NCBI RefSeq assembly: GCF_022828475.1
Contig: NZ_CP059557.1
Coordinates: forward strand, 992,001-1,056,000
Origin: Saccharopolyspora gloriosae
GTDB taxonomy: Bacteria > Actinomycetota > Actinomycetes > Mycobacteriales > Pseudonocardiaceae
Reading direction: 5' to 3'
Length of the DNA: 64,000 nt
The notes beneath the pieces were generated by a model that was not told where the DNA came from, ran no database searches, and saw only the letters and a list, made by a program, of their open reading frames with translations. This document shows positions 47,207 through 56,130 of this stretch, one piece after another (positions within the stretch are counted from its first letter, which is position 1; each line of letters starts with the position of its first letter). The translations under genes were made by a program, and so were the position numbers.

Positions 47207-47277
47207 CAATCCAGCCTAGGTCCCACCCCCGACGCTCCGGGCAGCTCAGCGACGTGCACCACGCCGCCGTGCAGAAG

Positions 47278-47530
47278 CGAGCAAGGGAACCTTCCTGTCA
47301 CCGGCGCGAGCAGGGGAACCTTCCTGTCACGCCGAGCCCGGAACGCCGCGGCGCGCTCAGCGTGAGGAAGGGAACCTTCCTGCCAACAGCGCGAGCAAGG
47401 GAACCTTCCTGTCACCCGGCATCCGAATCGGCTGCGCCACGCAGTGAGCTGAGGCCGACCGTCCCCACGGGTCCCGGACGCGAAGAAGGGAACCTTCCTG
47501 CCACCGGCGGCAGAAAGGTTCCCTTCCTCA
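47278..47530. repeat. family A repeat cluster: four forward halves and one full palindrome
   Basis: Forward halves lie at 47278-47302, 47307-47330, 47362-47386 and 47392-47416, and a full palindrome at 47482-47530, where CTGCCACC faces GGCGGCAG (a paired T-to-C and A-to-G change). It fills most of the 343 bases between two minus-strand genes; the four single halves point opposite to both neighbours. Confidence 0.88.
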
Positions 47531-47549
47531 TCGAACGCCCCGCGGCGCC

Positions 47550-48398
47550 TCAGGTGATGTCGCGGCGGTTGCTGAAGTACCAGCCGCCGAGGATGAACAG
47601 CGCGGCGTATCCCGCGAAGGTCAGCAGGCTCAGCCACCACGGATGCGCGTAGGAACCGCCGAAAACGAAGTGCAGCACGTCGAAGAAGCCCTGCGGCACG
47701 AACTGCTCGTCGGCGCCGGTGGTGGCCGTGATGAAGATCGGCACGGCGAGGTTGCCGACGATCCCGCTGCCCGCCGCACCCGGCAGATAGGCGCTCACGC
47801 CCGACGCGTCGGAGCCGATCAGGAACAGATCGACGACGAACTCGAACACGAACTTGTACACCAGCAACACGATGATCACGATCACCGGATTGGCGACGAC
47901 CGCGCCGAAACCGACACCGAGCAATGTCCACAGCACCATCGCCAGCAACCCGGCCGCGCACACGATGAACCAGTCGGCGCCGTCGCCGAACCCGTCGAGC
48001 CCGGCGCCGGCCAGGGCACCGAGGCTGGCGGAGATCACGTTGGCCAGTCCGTAGAGCAACCCGAGGTTCGTGTAGGCGATCAGCTTCGCGCCGAGCACCG
48101 CGCCTCGCGGATTACCGGTGAGATACGTCGTGGTGATGCTCTTGTTCCGGTATTCCCCCGCGAACGCCAGCGCCCCCAGCAGGCCTGCGAAGATCGTGCT
48201 GAAATTCGTCGACATCGACATGGTCAGCAGGCCCAGCGGCAGCGGCCGCCCGAGTTCCTGCTCGACCGAGGACATGTAGCCGAAACCGGTGCCCAGCCAG
48301 CTCGCGCCGAAGCTGAGCAGCACCACCGGGATGAGCAGCGCCCACCACAGGTTGGTCGTGAAGATCTTCCGGAACTCGGATTTGACCAGGCCGTCCAT
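47550..48398 (-). CDS. ABC-2 type transporter permease
   Basis: A 282-residue membrane protein with about six hydrophobic segments: IPVVLLSFGASWLG, FSTIFAGLLGALAFAGEY, an internal pair near 135-185, and a C-terminal LLTFAGYAALFILGGWYF. It has the ABC-2 layout with a large loop after segment 1. Its ATG shares one base with the ATPase stop (TGATG), so the two form one transporter. Direction is probably export; the substrate is unknown. Confidence 0.88.
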   Translation of the reverse strand: MDGLVKSEFRKIFTTNLWWALLIPVVLLSFGASWLGTGFGYMSSVEQELGRPLPLGLLTMSMSTNFSTIFAGLLGALAFAGEYRNKSITTTYLTGNPRGAVLGAKLIAYTNLGLLYGLANVISASLGALAGAGLDGFGDGADWFIVCAAGLLAMVLWTLLGVGFGAVVANPVIVIIVLLVYKFVFEFVVDLFLIGSDASGVSAYLPGAAGSGIVGNLAVPIFITATTGADEQFVPQGFFDVLHFVFGGSYAHPWWLSLLTFAGYAALFILGGWYFSNRRDIT

Positions 48399-49417
48399 CA
48401 GGCTCCACCACCGAATCCGCCGTGCTGCTCGTACGGGTTGTGACCGCCGCCCGGCGGCCCCCAGCCACCTGAGCCGGGCGGTTGCGGCACGCCCGCGGAC
48501 GAATAGGGGCCGCCGACGTACTGGCCGCTGGTGAGCTGGAAGAACAGCCGCTCCAGGTCGACCTGCTCCTCCTGCATCCCGTAGACCGCGACCCCGGCCT
48601 GCAAGGCCAGCTCGGCGACCGACCGCGAGTCGGAGCCGGTGACGGCGATCCGGCCGTCCGGGACGAGCTCCACGGCGAGTCCCGCGGCCTGCAAAGCGGT
48701 CACCAAGGTGTTGGCATCACCGGCCTGTACGAGCACCCGGCTGCGCTGCTGCGCGCGCAACTGGTCGAGGTCGCCGTTGTAGACGCACTGGCCGCGGCTG
48801 ACGATCACCACGTGGTCGACGGTGTGCTCCATCTCGCGCAGCAGGTGACTGGAGACCAGCACCGTGCGCCCGGATGCCGCGAAGGACCTCAAGAAGCTGC
48901 GCAGCCACGCGATGCCTTCGGGGTCGAGCCCGTTGGCCGGTTCGTCGAGGATCAGCACTTGCGGATCACCGAGCAGCGCCGTCGCCAGCGCCAGCCGCTG
49001 CCGCATGCCCAGTGAGAAACCACCGGCTCCGCGATCGGCGGCATTGCTCAACCCGACGAGGTCCAACGCTTGGTCGACCTGCTGGTCGGGCACGTTCATC
49101 GCCGCCGAATAGCAGCGCAGGTGGTTGCGGGCGGTGCGCGACGGGTGGAAGCTCTGCGCCTCCAGCACCGCGCCCACCACCGTGGCGGGGTTGCGCAGGC
49201 GGTTGAACGGAACGCCGTTGACGGTGGCCGCCCCCGACGTCGGGTTCACCAGCCCCAGCACCATGCGCAACGTGGTCGTCTTACCGGATCCGTTCGGGCC
49301 GAGGAACCCGGTCACCACACCGGGATGAACGGCGAAGCTGAGATCTTGGACCGCGCTGACCGGCCCGAAGTTCTTGCTCAGGTTCTGCACCAGGATCCGG
49401 CCACTGCCGTCGTGCAC
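48398..49417 (-). CDS. ABC transporter ATP-binding protein
   Basis: A 339-residue ATPase with Walker A GPNGSGKTTTLRM, signature FSLGMRQRLALATALL, Walker B VLILDEPANGLD and H-loop SSHLL. The C-terminal tail (from about 300) is Gly/Pro/Tyr-rich and probably disordered. The GTG at 49417 follows GGAGGAGC; an ATG four codons upstream has a weaker site. It is the partner of the ABC-2 permease. Such pairs often export peptides or lipids, or confer self-resistance. Confidence 0.9.
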   Translation of the reverse strand: MHDGSGRILVQNLSKNFGPVSAVQDLSFAVHPGVVTGFLGPNGSGKTTTLRMVLGLVNPTSGAATVNGVPFNRLRNPATVVGAVLEAQSFHPSRTARNHLRCYSAAMNVPDQQVDQALDLVGLSNAADRGAGGFSLGMRQRLALATALLGDPQVLILDEPANGLDPEGIAWLRSFLRSFAASGRTVLVSSHLLREMEHTVDHVVIVSRGQCVYNGDLDQLRAQQRSRVLVQAGDANTLVTALQAAGLAVELVPDGRIAVTGSDSRSVAELALQAGVAVYGMQEEQVDLERLFFQLTSGQYVGGPYSSAGVPQPPGSGGWGPPGGGHNPYEQHGGFGGGA

Positions 49418-49542
49418 ACGCTCCTCCATCGTCGCTCGGCCCCGCCGGGGTGCCGTGAGCGCGAACGCGGACGATCACGCTCGGGCGCGGGGCGGTCCCA
49501 TCCTGCCTGACCGGCCCACGTCGTTCGGGAGGAGTGCGGAAA

Positions 49543-50031
49543 TCAGCCGCAGCCGTACTGCGGCCACGCGATCGGCCGTTCCGGCACCGGTGACCGGGGC
49601 GCCGGAGCGTGACCGGATTCCGGCGTCTCGTCGAGCTGGAGACGATGGTGGTGGCGGGCAGGGGCAGTGGAGTCGTCGCGGGCCGGTTGAGGAGTTCCCG
49701 GCCACTCGGATCGTCCCTCGCCATCGTGTTCGATGGCCGGGTCGATCGGTTCAGGCTCCGAGGGAGCCCCTCGGTCGCCGATGAGCCCGCGGTGCACCAG
49801 CAGCCATGATTCGCAGGGCCAACTCCGGCTGCGCACCCCACCGGAACAGGCCGGGCACTTCCCATCGGGGTCCGGGTGATGAGCGGTGAGCAGTGCCCGG
49901 AGCCCGTCGGTGAGGCGGTGCAGTTCGGACCTGGCGACCGGTAACAGTGCTTCGGTGCCGCCGTCGGTGGCCACCCGATCAAGTCGGGCCAGCCGATCCA
50001 GCACCGCCTCCCGCATCCTCGCGTCGTTCAA
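49543..50031 (-). CDS. conserved hypothetical with a Cys-rich CPAC/WPCESW motif
   Basis: About 162 residues, probably from the TTG at 50031 behind GGGGAG, or the ATG at 50016 ([16 protein letters not shown]). The N-terminal half is helical ([22 protein letters not shown]), followed by [27 protein letters not shown], which looks like a small metal-binding unit with three Cys and a His. The C-terminal third is Pro/His-rich and disordered. I recall similar short proteins in Pseudonocardiaceae without assigned function. Confidence 0.65.
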   Translation of the reverse strand: MNDARMREAVLDRLARLDRVATDGGTEALLPVARSELHRLTDGLRALLTAHHPDPDGKCPACSGGVRSRSWPCESWLLVHRGLIGDRGAPSEPEPIDPAIEHDGEGRSEWPGTPQPARDDSTAPARHHHRLQLDETPESGHAPAPRSPVPERPIAWPQYGCG

Positions 50032-50270
50032 CGGGTCTCCCCACGTCGTTCGGGCACAGCGCCGCGACCGGTGCGGGACGCGGGGTGCAGGCAGGCCCGC
50101 GTCGAGGACCGCCACCGATCTTCGCGACTTCGCGCATACCCATCGGCAGTTCGCCGGACGAGCTGCACCGAACTCACCTGGTCGAGTGGGCCGTCCAGGT
50201 CGAAGTGGGCCTGGGGTGGTCACGTTGCGCACGTCGGAAATCAGGCGTTCGTGTCTTATACTGGGATCCG
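50032..50270. other. no gene recognised
   Basis: Apart from short unsupported frames, nothing is seen between the start of the Cys-motif gene and the hairpin at 50271. It must hold that gene's promoter. Confidence 0.4.
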
Positions 50271-50313
50271 GCAGCCTGCTCCCGGTGACCCCCAGACCGG
50301 TTGAGCGGGCTGC
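50271..50313 (-). terminator. possible terminator of ald
   Basis: GCAGCCTGCTC (50271-50281) pairs with GAGCGGGCTGC (50303-50313) with one G-T pair. It lies 92 bases downstream of ald on its strand, within a region with no gene. Confidence 0.4.
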
Positions 50314-50405
50314 CCCTTACATCGTCCGGGCAGCATCCCCTCGACGGGTGAATTTTTGATCGTGGTGCGGCGCCTTTCCCGAATCGTGGGCGGCAGGCGC
50401 GTGGA

Positions 50406-51521
50406 TCAGACCAGGACCGTGTCCGGACTCGTGCTCGGCAGCCCATGGGCTTGCGCCACCGCATCGCTCACCAGCAGGCCGCCGTGCGTGTTCAGCCCGG
50501 CCGCCAGCGACGCGTCGGAACGGCACGCGGCCCGCCAACCGCGATCGGCGATGCGCAGCACGTACGGCAGAGTCACATTCGTCAAGGCGTGCGTTGAAGT
50601 GTTCGGCACCGCGCCCGGCATGTTCGCCACGCAGTAGAACACCGATTCGCGCACCCGATACGTCGGATCGTCGTGCGTCGTGGGGCGTGAATCGGCGAAA
50701 CACCCACCCTGATCGATCGCGATGTCCACCAGGACGCTGCCCGGTTTCAGCTGCGCCACCAACTCGTTCGACACCAGTTTCGGCGCCTTCGCACCGGGGA
50801 TCAGGACCGCGCCGATCACCAGGTCCGCCGAGCGCACCGCCGACTCCACGGTGTATCCGTTCGACGCCACGGTGCGGATGGTGCCCCGGTAATCGCGGTC
50901 GATCTCCCGCAGCTTGTCGACGTTGGTGTCCAGCAGTTCCACCTCGGCGCCCATGCCCAGTGCGACGCGCGCAGCGTTCAGGCCCGCCACACCACCGCCG
51001 ATGACCACCACGCGCGCAGGCGGCACTCCCGGAACACCGCCGGGCAGCACCCCGCGGCCGCCGTGCGGGCGCAGCAGCGCGTACGCGCCCACCTGCGGAG
51101 CCAGCCTGCCCGCCACCTCGCTCATCGGTGCCAGCAGCGGCAGCCCGCCGCTCGCGGTCTGCACCGTTTCGTACGCGAGTCCCGTGACCTCGGCGCGCAG
51201 CAACTCGTTCGTCAGCTCCGCGGAGGCCGCCAGGTGCAGATAGGTGAACAGGACCTGCCCGGGACGAAGGCGGGGGAATTCCTCCCGGGTCGGTTCCTTC
51301 ACCTTCAGCACGAGCTCGCCCGCGGACCACGCCTCGTCGGCCGTCGCCACGATCGTCGCCCCGGCCGCGACGTAGTCCTCGTCTGGAATCGACGAACCTG
51401 CGCCCGCCTGCGCCTCCACGAACACTTCATGCCCGCGCGCCCGCAACTCGTGCACCCCGGCAGGCGTGCACGCCACTCGGTACTCGTGGTTCTTGATCTC
51501 CCGCGGAACCGCGACCCTCAC
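50406..51521 (-). CDS. ald: alanine dehydrogenase
   Basis: A 371-residue NAD-dependent enzyme that interconverts L-alanine with pyruvate, ammonia and NADH. It starts MRVAVPREIKNHEYRVACTP; the catalytic Lys and His lie in LKVKEPTREEF and FTYLHLAAS; the NAD fold is VVVIGGGVAGLNAARVALGMGAEVELLD, and AIDQGGCFADSRPTTHDDP is a signature block. Family length is normal. No AldR-type regulator is adjacent. A family A palindrome lies upstream. Confidence 0.96.
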   Translation of the reverse strand: MRVAVPREIKNHEYRVACTPAGVHELRARGHEVFVEAQAGAGSSIPDEDYVAAGATIVATADEAWSAGELVLKVKEPTREEFPRLRPGQVLFTYLHLAASAELTNELLRAEVTGLAYETVQTASGGLPLLAPMSEVAGRLAPQVGAYALLRPHGGRGVLPGGVPGVPPARVVVIGGGVAGLNAARVALGMGAEVELLDTNVDKLREIDRDYRGTIRTVASNGYTVESAVRSADLVIGAVLIPGAKAPKLVSNELVAQLKPGSVLVDIAIDQGGCFADSRPTTHDDPTYRVRESVFYCVANMPGAVPNTSTHALTNVTLPYVLRIADRGWRAACRSDASLAAGLNTHGGLLVSDAVAQAHGLPSTSPDTVLV

Positions 51522-51600
51522 CGGCTACCCCTCCCCGTCACCTGGAGCTCCACTGCATCGTCCGCCCAGAACCCGCTGCCCCGCACGCCTGCCGGTCATG

Positions 51601-51650
51601 CGAGGAAGGGAACCTTTCTGCCACCGGTGACAGGAAGGTTCCCTTCCTCG
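51601..51650. repeat. family A repeat, imperfect palindrome
   Basis: Two halves head to head; the left reads CTTTCTGCCACC where the right keeps GGTGACAGGAAGG, so the palindrome has two unpaired changes. It lies 15 bases past the GH30 stop and 80 bases upstream of ald. Confidence 0.88.
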
Positions 51651-51664
51651 CACCGATCCGGCGC

Positions 51665-53128
51665 TCAGGCCGGGGGCCAGGTGAAGGTGGCGAGGGCGCC
51701 TGCGGGCAGCGCGTAGTCGAAGTTCCGGCCCTGCCAGGACACGGTGATCGGCCGCTCATCGCCGCCGGAGTTGAGCGCGATCAGCGCGGTGGAACCGTCC
51801 GGATTGCGGAACGCGACGTTGTGCACGCCCTCGAGCTCGTTCGACCCGATCCGGACCGCGCCGGGGCGCACGAACTTGCTGGCGTGCCCGAGCACGTAGT
51901 ACTCGGCGTTGTAGCCGACCTCGCCGGTGTTGTTGTCGACGGTGGTCACGCCGGTGCAGTCGGAGCACGCGCCGTCCATCACCGGACCGTGATCCGCATC
52001 CAGTGCCACATTCCACAGCAGGACGCTCTTCGCCCAGTTGCGAGTGCCGCCGATGATCAGGTTGCTCGCCTGCCAGGTCAACGTGTCGCCGAAGGTGGCC
52101 GCCGGGTCGGAGGACTCGGTGCCGGAGCATTCGGTGAGGTGGATCTCGGCGTCCGGGTGCGCGTCGCGCACCGCGCTCTGCGCGTCGGGTGTGCCGCCGT
52201 AGCAGTGGAAGGCGGCGCCGTCCACGTACTTCGCGGCGTTGCCGTCGCCGAGCACGCGGTTCGGGTAGTCGGTGTCGTCCCAGTTGTGGTCGTAGGCCAA
52301 GACCTTCGTGTCCAGGCCCGCTTGTTCCAGCTTCGGTCCGAGGTCGTTGCCGATGAACGCGGCCTGGTCGTCCGGGGCCATCGGACTGCCGGGGTACGAA
52401 GGCGGATCGTTCAACGGTTCGTTCTGCGGCGTCAGCGAGTCGACGGGGACGCCGGCCTGCTCATAAGCCTGCACGAACCGGACGAGGTAGTCGGCGAAAA
52501 CCTGGTAGTTCTGCGCCGGAAGTTCGCCGCCGACCATGGAACCGTTGGATTTCATCCACGCGGGCGCACTCCACGGACTCGCCACCACGTTCAATTCCGG
52601 TGCGGATTCCTTCGCTCGTCGAAGAAGCGGAAGAATGTCGGCCTCGTCGTGGGCGATCGAGAATTGAGAAAGATCGTAGTCGCTCTCACCTGCGGGCACG
52701 TCGTCATAGCTGTAGGTCGAACGCGCGAAATCCGAGGCGCCGACGACTTGCCGCAACGCGGTCAGGCCGATTCCGTTTTCCGCGTCGAACAGCCGGGACA
52801 TGATCTCGTCGCGCCGCGGTGAGTTGTTCACCAGCCACGCCGAGGAGTCGGTCAGGGCGGCTCCGAACCCGTCGATGGCCTGATAGGTCGTCGCGGGATC
52901 CACGGTGATCGTCTGGTTCCCGCCGCCCGAGCCGAACTCCGCGTCGGGCTGGCGGGCGAGCTTGCTCTGGCCGTCCTTCGTGCTCAGCCAGATGCCGACC
53001 GCCGGTGCCGCCTGCGCGGGCGGGGCCAGCGCCACTCCGGTGCTGAGGATGATCGCCGAGAGCACCAGCGCAGCCGTCCTCCTGCCGCGAGGCATCAACG
53101 CCGTGGCGCGTGTCCTGTGATCCGACAT
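51665..53128 (-). CDS. secreted GH30 family glycosidase
   Basis: A 487-residue exported glycoside hydrolase of family 30 (glucosylceramidase/beta-1,6-glucanase type). The signal peptide ends near PAQA-AP. Conserved parts are IDGFGAALTDSSAWL, ASPWSAPAWMKSNG, the acid/base Glu in SLTPQNEPLN, the nucleophile Glu in HLTECSGT, and a C-terminal beta domain (IALNSGGDERPITVSWQGRNFDYALPAGALATFTW). An internal ATG at residue 12 is a possible start. Substrate choice within GH30 cannot be told. Confidence 0.92.
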   Translation of the reverse strand: MSDHRTRATALMPRGRRTAALVLSAIILSTGVALAPPAQAAPAVGIWLSTKDGQSKLARQPDAEFGSGGGNQTITVDPATTYQAIDGFGAALTDSSAWLVNNSPRRDEIMSRLFDAENGIGLTALRQVVGASDFARSTYSYDDVPAGESDYDLSQFSIAHDEADILPLLRRAKESAPELNVVASPWSAPAWMKSNGSMVGGELPAQNYQVFADYLVRFVQAYEQAGVPVDSLTPQNEPLNDPPSYPGSPMAPDDQAAFIGNDLGPKLEQAGLDTKVLAYDHNWDDTDYPNRVLGDGNAAKYVDGAAFHCYGGTPDAQSAVRDAHPDAEIHLTECSGTESSDPAATFGDTLTWQASNLIIGGTRNWAKSVLLWNVALDADHGPVMDGACSDCTGVTTVDNNTGEVGYNAEYYVLGHASKFVRPGAVRIGSNELEGVHNVAFRNPDGSTALIALNSGGDERPITVSWQGRNFDYALPAGALATFTWPPA

Positions 53129-53196
53129 GCGCTCAGGGTCGTCCAGCCGATCTCACCCGGGTAGCTCCATTCGGCGGCAACCCGCGCCCGGGTGAT

Positions 53197-53248
53197 GCGA
53201 GGAAGGGAACCTTCCTGTCACCGGTGACAGGAAGGTTCCCTTCCTCGC
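53197..53248. repeat. family A repeat, perfect 52-bp palindrome
   Basis: The best copy: GCGAGGAAGGGAACCTTCCT, TGTCACC was joined by GGTGACA and the exact complement, giving 26-base arms with no spacer. It lies between the divergent GH30 gene and the glycine riboswitch. Confidence 0.93.
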
Positions 53249-53345
53249 GGTATCCGTGTGATCCGCAGCGGTGGGCATTGACACTGGCGGGTGCCCGTTT
53301 ATCGTTGCTGGGCACGCCGACAAATGCATATGCCGCAGATCCCGG

Positions 53346-53518
53346 GCGGGAGAGACCCTGCATCGACAGGGCGCCGAAGGAGCAAACACTCCCTGCAAAC
53401 TCTCAGGCACCCATGACCGTTCGGGCGAGGCGACTCTGGAAAGCGTGCGCTCCGGCGCCGCACCCACGGTGCAAACCGCGAACGCGGTGAAGCTCTCAGG
53501 TTCCGCAACAGAGGGGGA
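53346..53518 (+). promoter_or_regulatory. tandem glycine riboswitch
   Basis: Two glycine aptamers in series. Aptamer 1 (53346-53411) shows GGGAGAGACC, GCGCCGAAGGAGCAAAC and GCAAACTCTCAGGCACC. Aptamer 2 (about 53423-53518) shows GGCGAGGCGACTCTGGA, GGTGCAAACCGCGAA and AGCTCTCAGGTTCCGCAACA. The short linker between them is normal. It precedes gcvH by 47 bases and should turn on glycine cleavage and serine deamination when glycine is plentiful. Confidence 0.92.
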
Positions 53519-53565
53519 GGCCCACGAACCGGGCACACCTGTGCCCACGATGGTGAGGAGCCTCC

Positions 53566-53940
53566 ATGTCCCTGCCCGAGCAGCTGCGCTACACCGAGGA
53601 ACACGAGTGGATCGAAGACCGGGGTGACCTGGTCCGCATCGGCATCACGCCGTTCGCCGCCGAAGCGCTCGGCGACATCGTGTACGTGCAGCTCCCCGAG
53701 GTGGGCGAGCGGATCGAATCGGGTCAGTCCTGCGGCGAGCTGGAATCGACGAAATCGGTCAGCGATCTGTACGCGCCCGTGACCGGCGAGGTCGTGGCGA
53801 CCAACGAGGCGGCCGCGGACGACCCGGCGGTGGTCAACACGGACCCGTTCGGCGCGGGATGGCTTCTCGAAGTGCGTGTGGAGCAGACCGGTGCTGTGCT
53901 CACGGCCCAGGAATACGCCCAGTTGACCGGTGGTGAGTAA
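53566..53940 (+). CDS. gcvH: glycine cleavage system H protein
   Basis: A 124-residue lipoyl carrier of the glycine cleavage complex. The lipoylated Lys is in [28 protein letters not shown] and FGAGWLLEV are the usual flanks. The ATG has a GAGGAG site. It sits directly under the glycine riboswitch and 23 bases ahead of sdaA. The T and P proteins and glyA are not in this window. Confidence 0.96.
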   Translation: MSLPEQLRYTEEHEWIEDRGDLVRIGITPFAAEALGDIVYVQLPEVGERIESGQSCGELESTKSVSDLYAPVTGEVVATNEAAADDPAVVNTDPFGAGWLLEVRVEQTGAVLTAQEYAQLTGGE

Positions 53941-53963
53941 GCCGGGCTGAGGGGGACGGAGCT

Positions 53964-55316
53964 GTGACGATCAGCGTCTTTGACCTCTTCTCAGTGGGCA
54001 TCGGGCCGTCGAGTTCGCACACCGTCGGTCCGATGCGGGCGGCCGGGATGTTCACGGCACGGTTGCGCACCGACGGTCTGCTCGGTGAGGTCACCAGGGT
54101 GAAGGCCGAGTTGTTCGGTTCGCTCGGAGCGACGGGACACGGCCATGGCAGCCCGAAAGCGGTGCTGCTCGGGCTCGAAGGGCACGATCCGGAGACGGTG
54201 GACCCGGCGGCCGTCGAGCATCGGGCGGATGCGATCCGGGCCGGCGGCCGGTTGTTGCTGGCGGGTGAGCACGACGTCGGGTTCTCCGTCGACCGTGATC
54301 TCGTGATGCATCGGCGGAAATCGTTGCCGCTGCATCCGAACGGAATGAGGTTCACCGCTTTCGGTGCTTCCGGCGAGTTGCGTGCCGCGGTGTTCTATTC
54401 CGTCGGTGGCGGTTTTGTCGTGGACGATGACGCGACCGGGGCGGATCGGATCAAACCGGACGAGACCGTGGTTCGACACCCGTTCCGCACCGGTCAGGAA
54501 TTGCTCGCGCGAGTGGCAGAGTCCGGATCGCGGATCAGCGATGTCATGTTCGAGAACGAACTGTCGTGGCGTTCCGCTGAAGAAATCCGTGCCCGGCTCT
54601 TGCATATCTGGGATGTGATGCGCGAATGCGTCGACAACGGGTGCGGCAATGATGGTGTGCTGCCCGGCGGTTTGAAGGTGAACCGGCGTGCCGCGGCACT
54701 GCGGGCGAGTTTGACCGAGCAGGACGACCCGATGGAGTGGCTCACCCTGTTCGCGCTCGCGGTCAACGAGGAGAACGCGGCGGGCGGCCGGGTGGTCACC
54801 GCGCCCACCAACGGTGCTGCGGGCATCGTTCCCGCGGTGCTGCACTACTACGTTCGTTTCGTCCCCGGAGCCGGTGCGGACGGCGTGGTCCGGTTCCTGC
54901 TGGCGGCAGGGGCGATCGGCGTGCTGTTCAAGGAGAACGCGTCGATTTCGGGTGCCGAGGTCGGATGCCAGGGCGAGGTCGGGTCGGCGTGCTCGATGGC
55001 CGCCGCGGGGCTCGCCGAGGCGCTCGGCGCGACACCGTGGCAGGTCGAGAACGCCGCCGAGATCGCGATGGAGCACAACCTCGGTCTCACCTGCGATCCC
55101 ATCGGCGGCCTGGTGCAGATTCCGTGCATCGAGCGCAACGCGGTCGCCTCGGTGAAGGCCGTCACCGCCGCGCGGATGGCACTGCGTGGCAACGGCAGCC
55201 ACATCGTCTCGCTCGACAAGGTGATCAAGACCATGCGGGACACCGGCCGTGACATGAAGGCCAAGTACAAGGAGACCGCCCGCGGCGGCCTCGCGGTCAA
55301 CGTCATCGAGTGCTGA
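53964..55316 (+). CDS. sdaA: L-serine ammonia-lyase, iron-sulfur dependent
   Basis: A 450-residue single-chain serine deaminase making pyruvate and ammonia. Conserved parts: [19 protein letters not shown] at the N-terminus, [17 protein letters not shown], the cluster Cys in [22 protein letters not shown] and [17 protein letters not shown]. The start is GTG. It is the second gene under the glycine riboswitch, so glycine excess would feed serine and then pyruvate through it. Confidence 0.95.
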   Translation: MTISVFDLFSVGIGPSSSHTVGPMRAAGMFTARLRTDGLLGEVTRVKAELFGSLGATGHGHGSPKAVLLGLEGHDPETVDPAAVEHRADAIRAGGRLLLAGEHDVGFSVDRDLVMHRRKSLPLHPNGMRFTAFGASGELRAAVFYSVGGGFVVDDDATGADRIKPDETVVRHPFRTGQELLARVAESGSRISDVMFENELSWRSAEEIRARLLHIWDVMRECVDNGCGNDGVLPGGLKVNRRAAALRASLTEQDDPMEWLTLFALAVNEENAAGGRVVTAPTNGAAGIVPAVLHYYVRFVPGAGADGVVRFLLAAGAIGVLFKENASISGAEVGCQGEVGSACSMAAAGLAEALGATPWQVENAAEIAMEHNLGLTCDPIGGLVQIPCIERNAVASVKAVTAARMALRGNGSHIVSLDKVIKTMRDTGRDMKAKYKETARGGLAVNVIEC

Positions 55317-55360
55317 TCCCGCCGGCCGAAGCGCCGGCCGAGTCCGCGCGGGTGAGGCGT

Positions 55361-55539
55361 GGAAGGGAACCTTCCTGTCATCTGCGCGAGGAAGGGAACC
55401 TTCCTGTCACGGTGCGCTCGGCTCGCGGTCGTCGTCGCGGCCCGTTGTGGTGAGCTGGTGGTCCGGGTGGCCGCGTGTGTCCGCAGGCGTGGCGTCGGCG
55501 GGTGTCGGCACCGGATGGCAGGAAGGCTCCCTTCCTCGC
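55361..55539. repeat. family A repeats: two forward halves and one reverse half
   Basis: Forward halves at 55361-55380 and 55386-55410 follow the sdaA stop. A reverse half at 55514-55539 (GGCAGGAAGGCTCCCTTCCT) ends just before the ohrR operator. Confidence 0.87.
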
Positions 55540-55540
55540 A

Positions 55541-55575
55541 TTGAGTTGTGCACAACCAAGTTGCGCACAACTCAA
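55541..55575. promoter_or_regulatory. OhrR operator
   Basis: TTGAGTTGTGC (55541-55551) is a perfect inverted repeat of 55565-55575. Within it are TTGTGCACAA and TTGCGCACAA half sites. It lies 36 bases upstream of ohrR, in the expected promoter position for autoregulation by a MarR-family repressor. Confidence 0.75.
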
Positions 55576-55610
55576 ATCACGGTTAGCGTTGATCTCGTGC
55601 AGGAGGCGGG

Positions 55611-56129
55611 ATGAGTTCGGACTCGGTGCTGTCGCTGGATCGGCAGGTGTGCTTCGCGCTCTACAGCGCGTCGCGCTCGTTCACCAACCTGTATCGGCCG
55701 TTCCTCGACGAGCTGGGGCTGACCTACCCGCAGTACCTCGTGATGTTGGTGCTCTGGGAACGCGATGCGCTGGCGGTCAAGGACCTCGGGGTGACGCTTC
55801 GGCTCGACTCCGGAACGTTGTCGCCGTTGTTGAAGCGGCTCGAAGCAGGTGGCCTGGTGGCGCGGCGGCGCAGCGCTCGGGACGAGCGGTCCGTGGAGGT
55901 CGGTCTGACCGACGCGGGCCGTGAACTGGAGCAACCGGCGTCGGCCATTCCGCAGCGGCTCCTCGCCGCGAGCGGCATGCGGCTCGACGAAGTGCTGGAC
56001 CTGCGTTCGACGCTCGAACGGCTCACGGCGAACGTGGACGAGGCGGCGGAGCGAGCTCGAACCGCGGTGGCGGCGGGCATTCCCATCACCGACGAACTCC
56101 TGCGCGGGACCACGACACAAGGAGATTGA
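55611..56129 (+). CDS. ohrR: OhrR, MarR-family organic peroxide sensor
   Basis: A 172-residue MarR-type repressor. The N-terminal reactive Cys is in LDRQVCFALYSASR; FLDELGLTYPQYLVMLVLWE and LRLDSGTLSPLLKRLEAGGLVARRRSARDERSV form the wing-helix DNA-binding domain. Oxidation of the Cys by organic peroxides should release the operator. The ATG has AGGAGG. ohr follows one base after the stop, so both are controlled together. Confidence 0.92.
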   Translation: MSSDSVLSLDRQVCFALYSASRSFTNLYRPFLDELGLTYPQYLVMLVLWERDALAVKDLGVTLRLDSGTLSPLLKRLEAGGLVARRRSARDERSVEVGLTDAGRELEQPASAIPQRLLAASGMRLDEVLDLRSTLERLTANVDEAAERARTAVAAGIPITDELLRGTTTQGD

Positions 56130-56130
56130 G

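Noticed and set aside
47278-47530. CRISPR array at the repeat cluster
   Set aside because: Copies are palindromic, unevenly spaced, of mixed orientation, and no cas gene is present.
53133-53363. Short ORFs reading through family A palindromes (peptides with RKGTFLSPVTGRFPSS)
   Set aside because: The same peptide appears wherever the repeat occurs, in several frames; it is translated repeat, not a gene.
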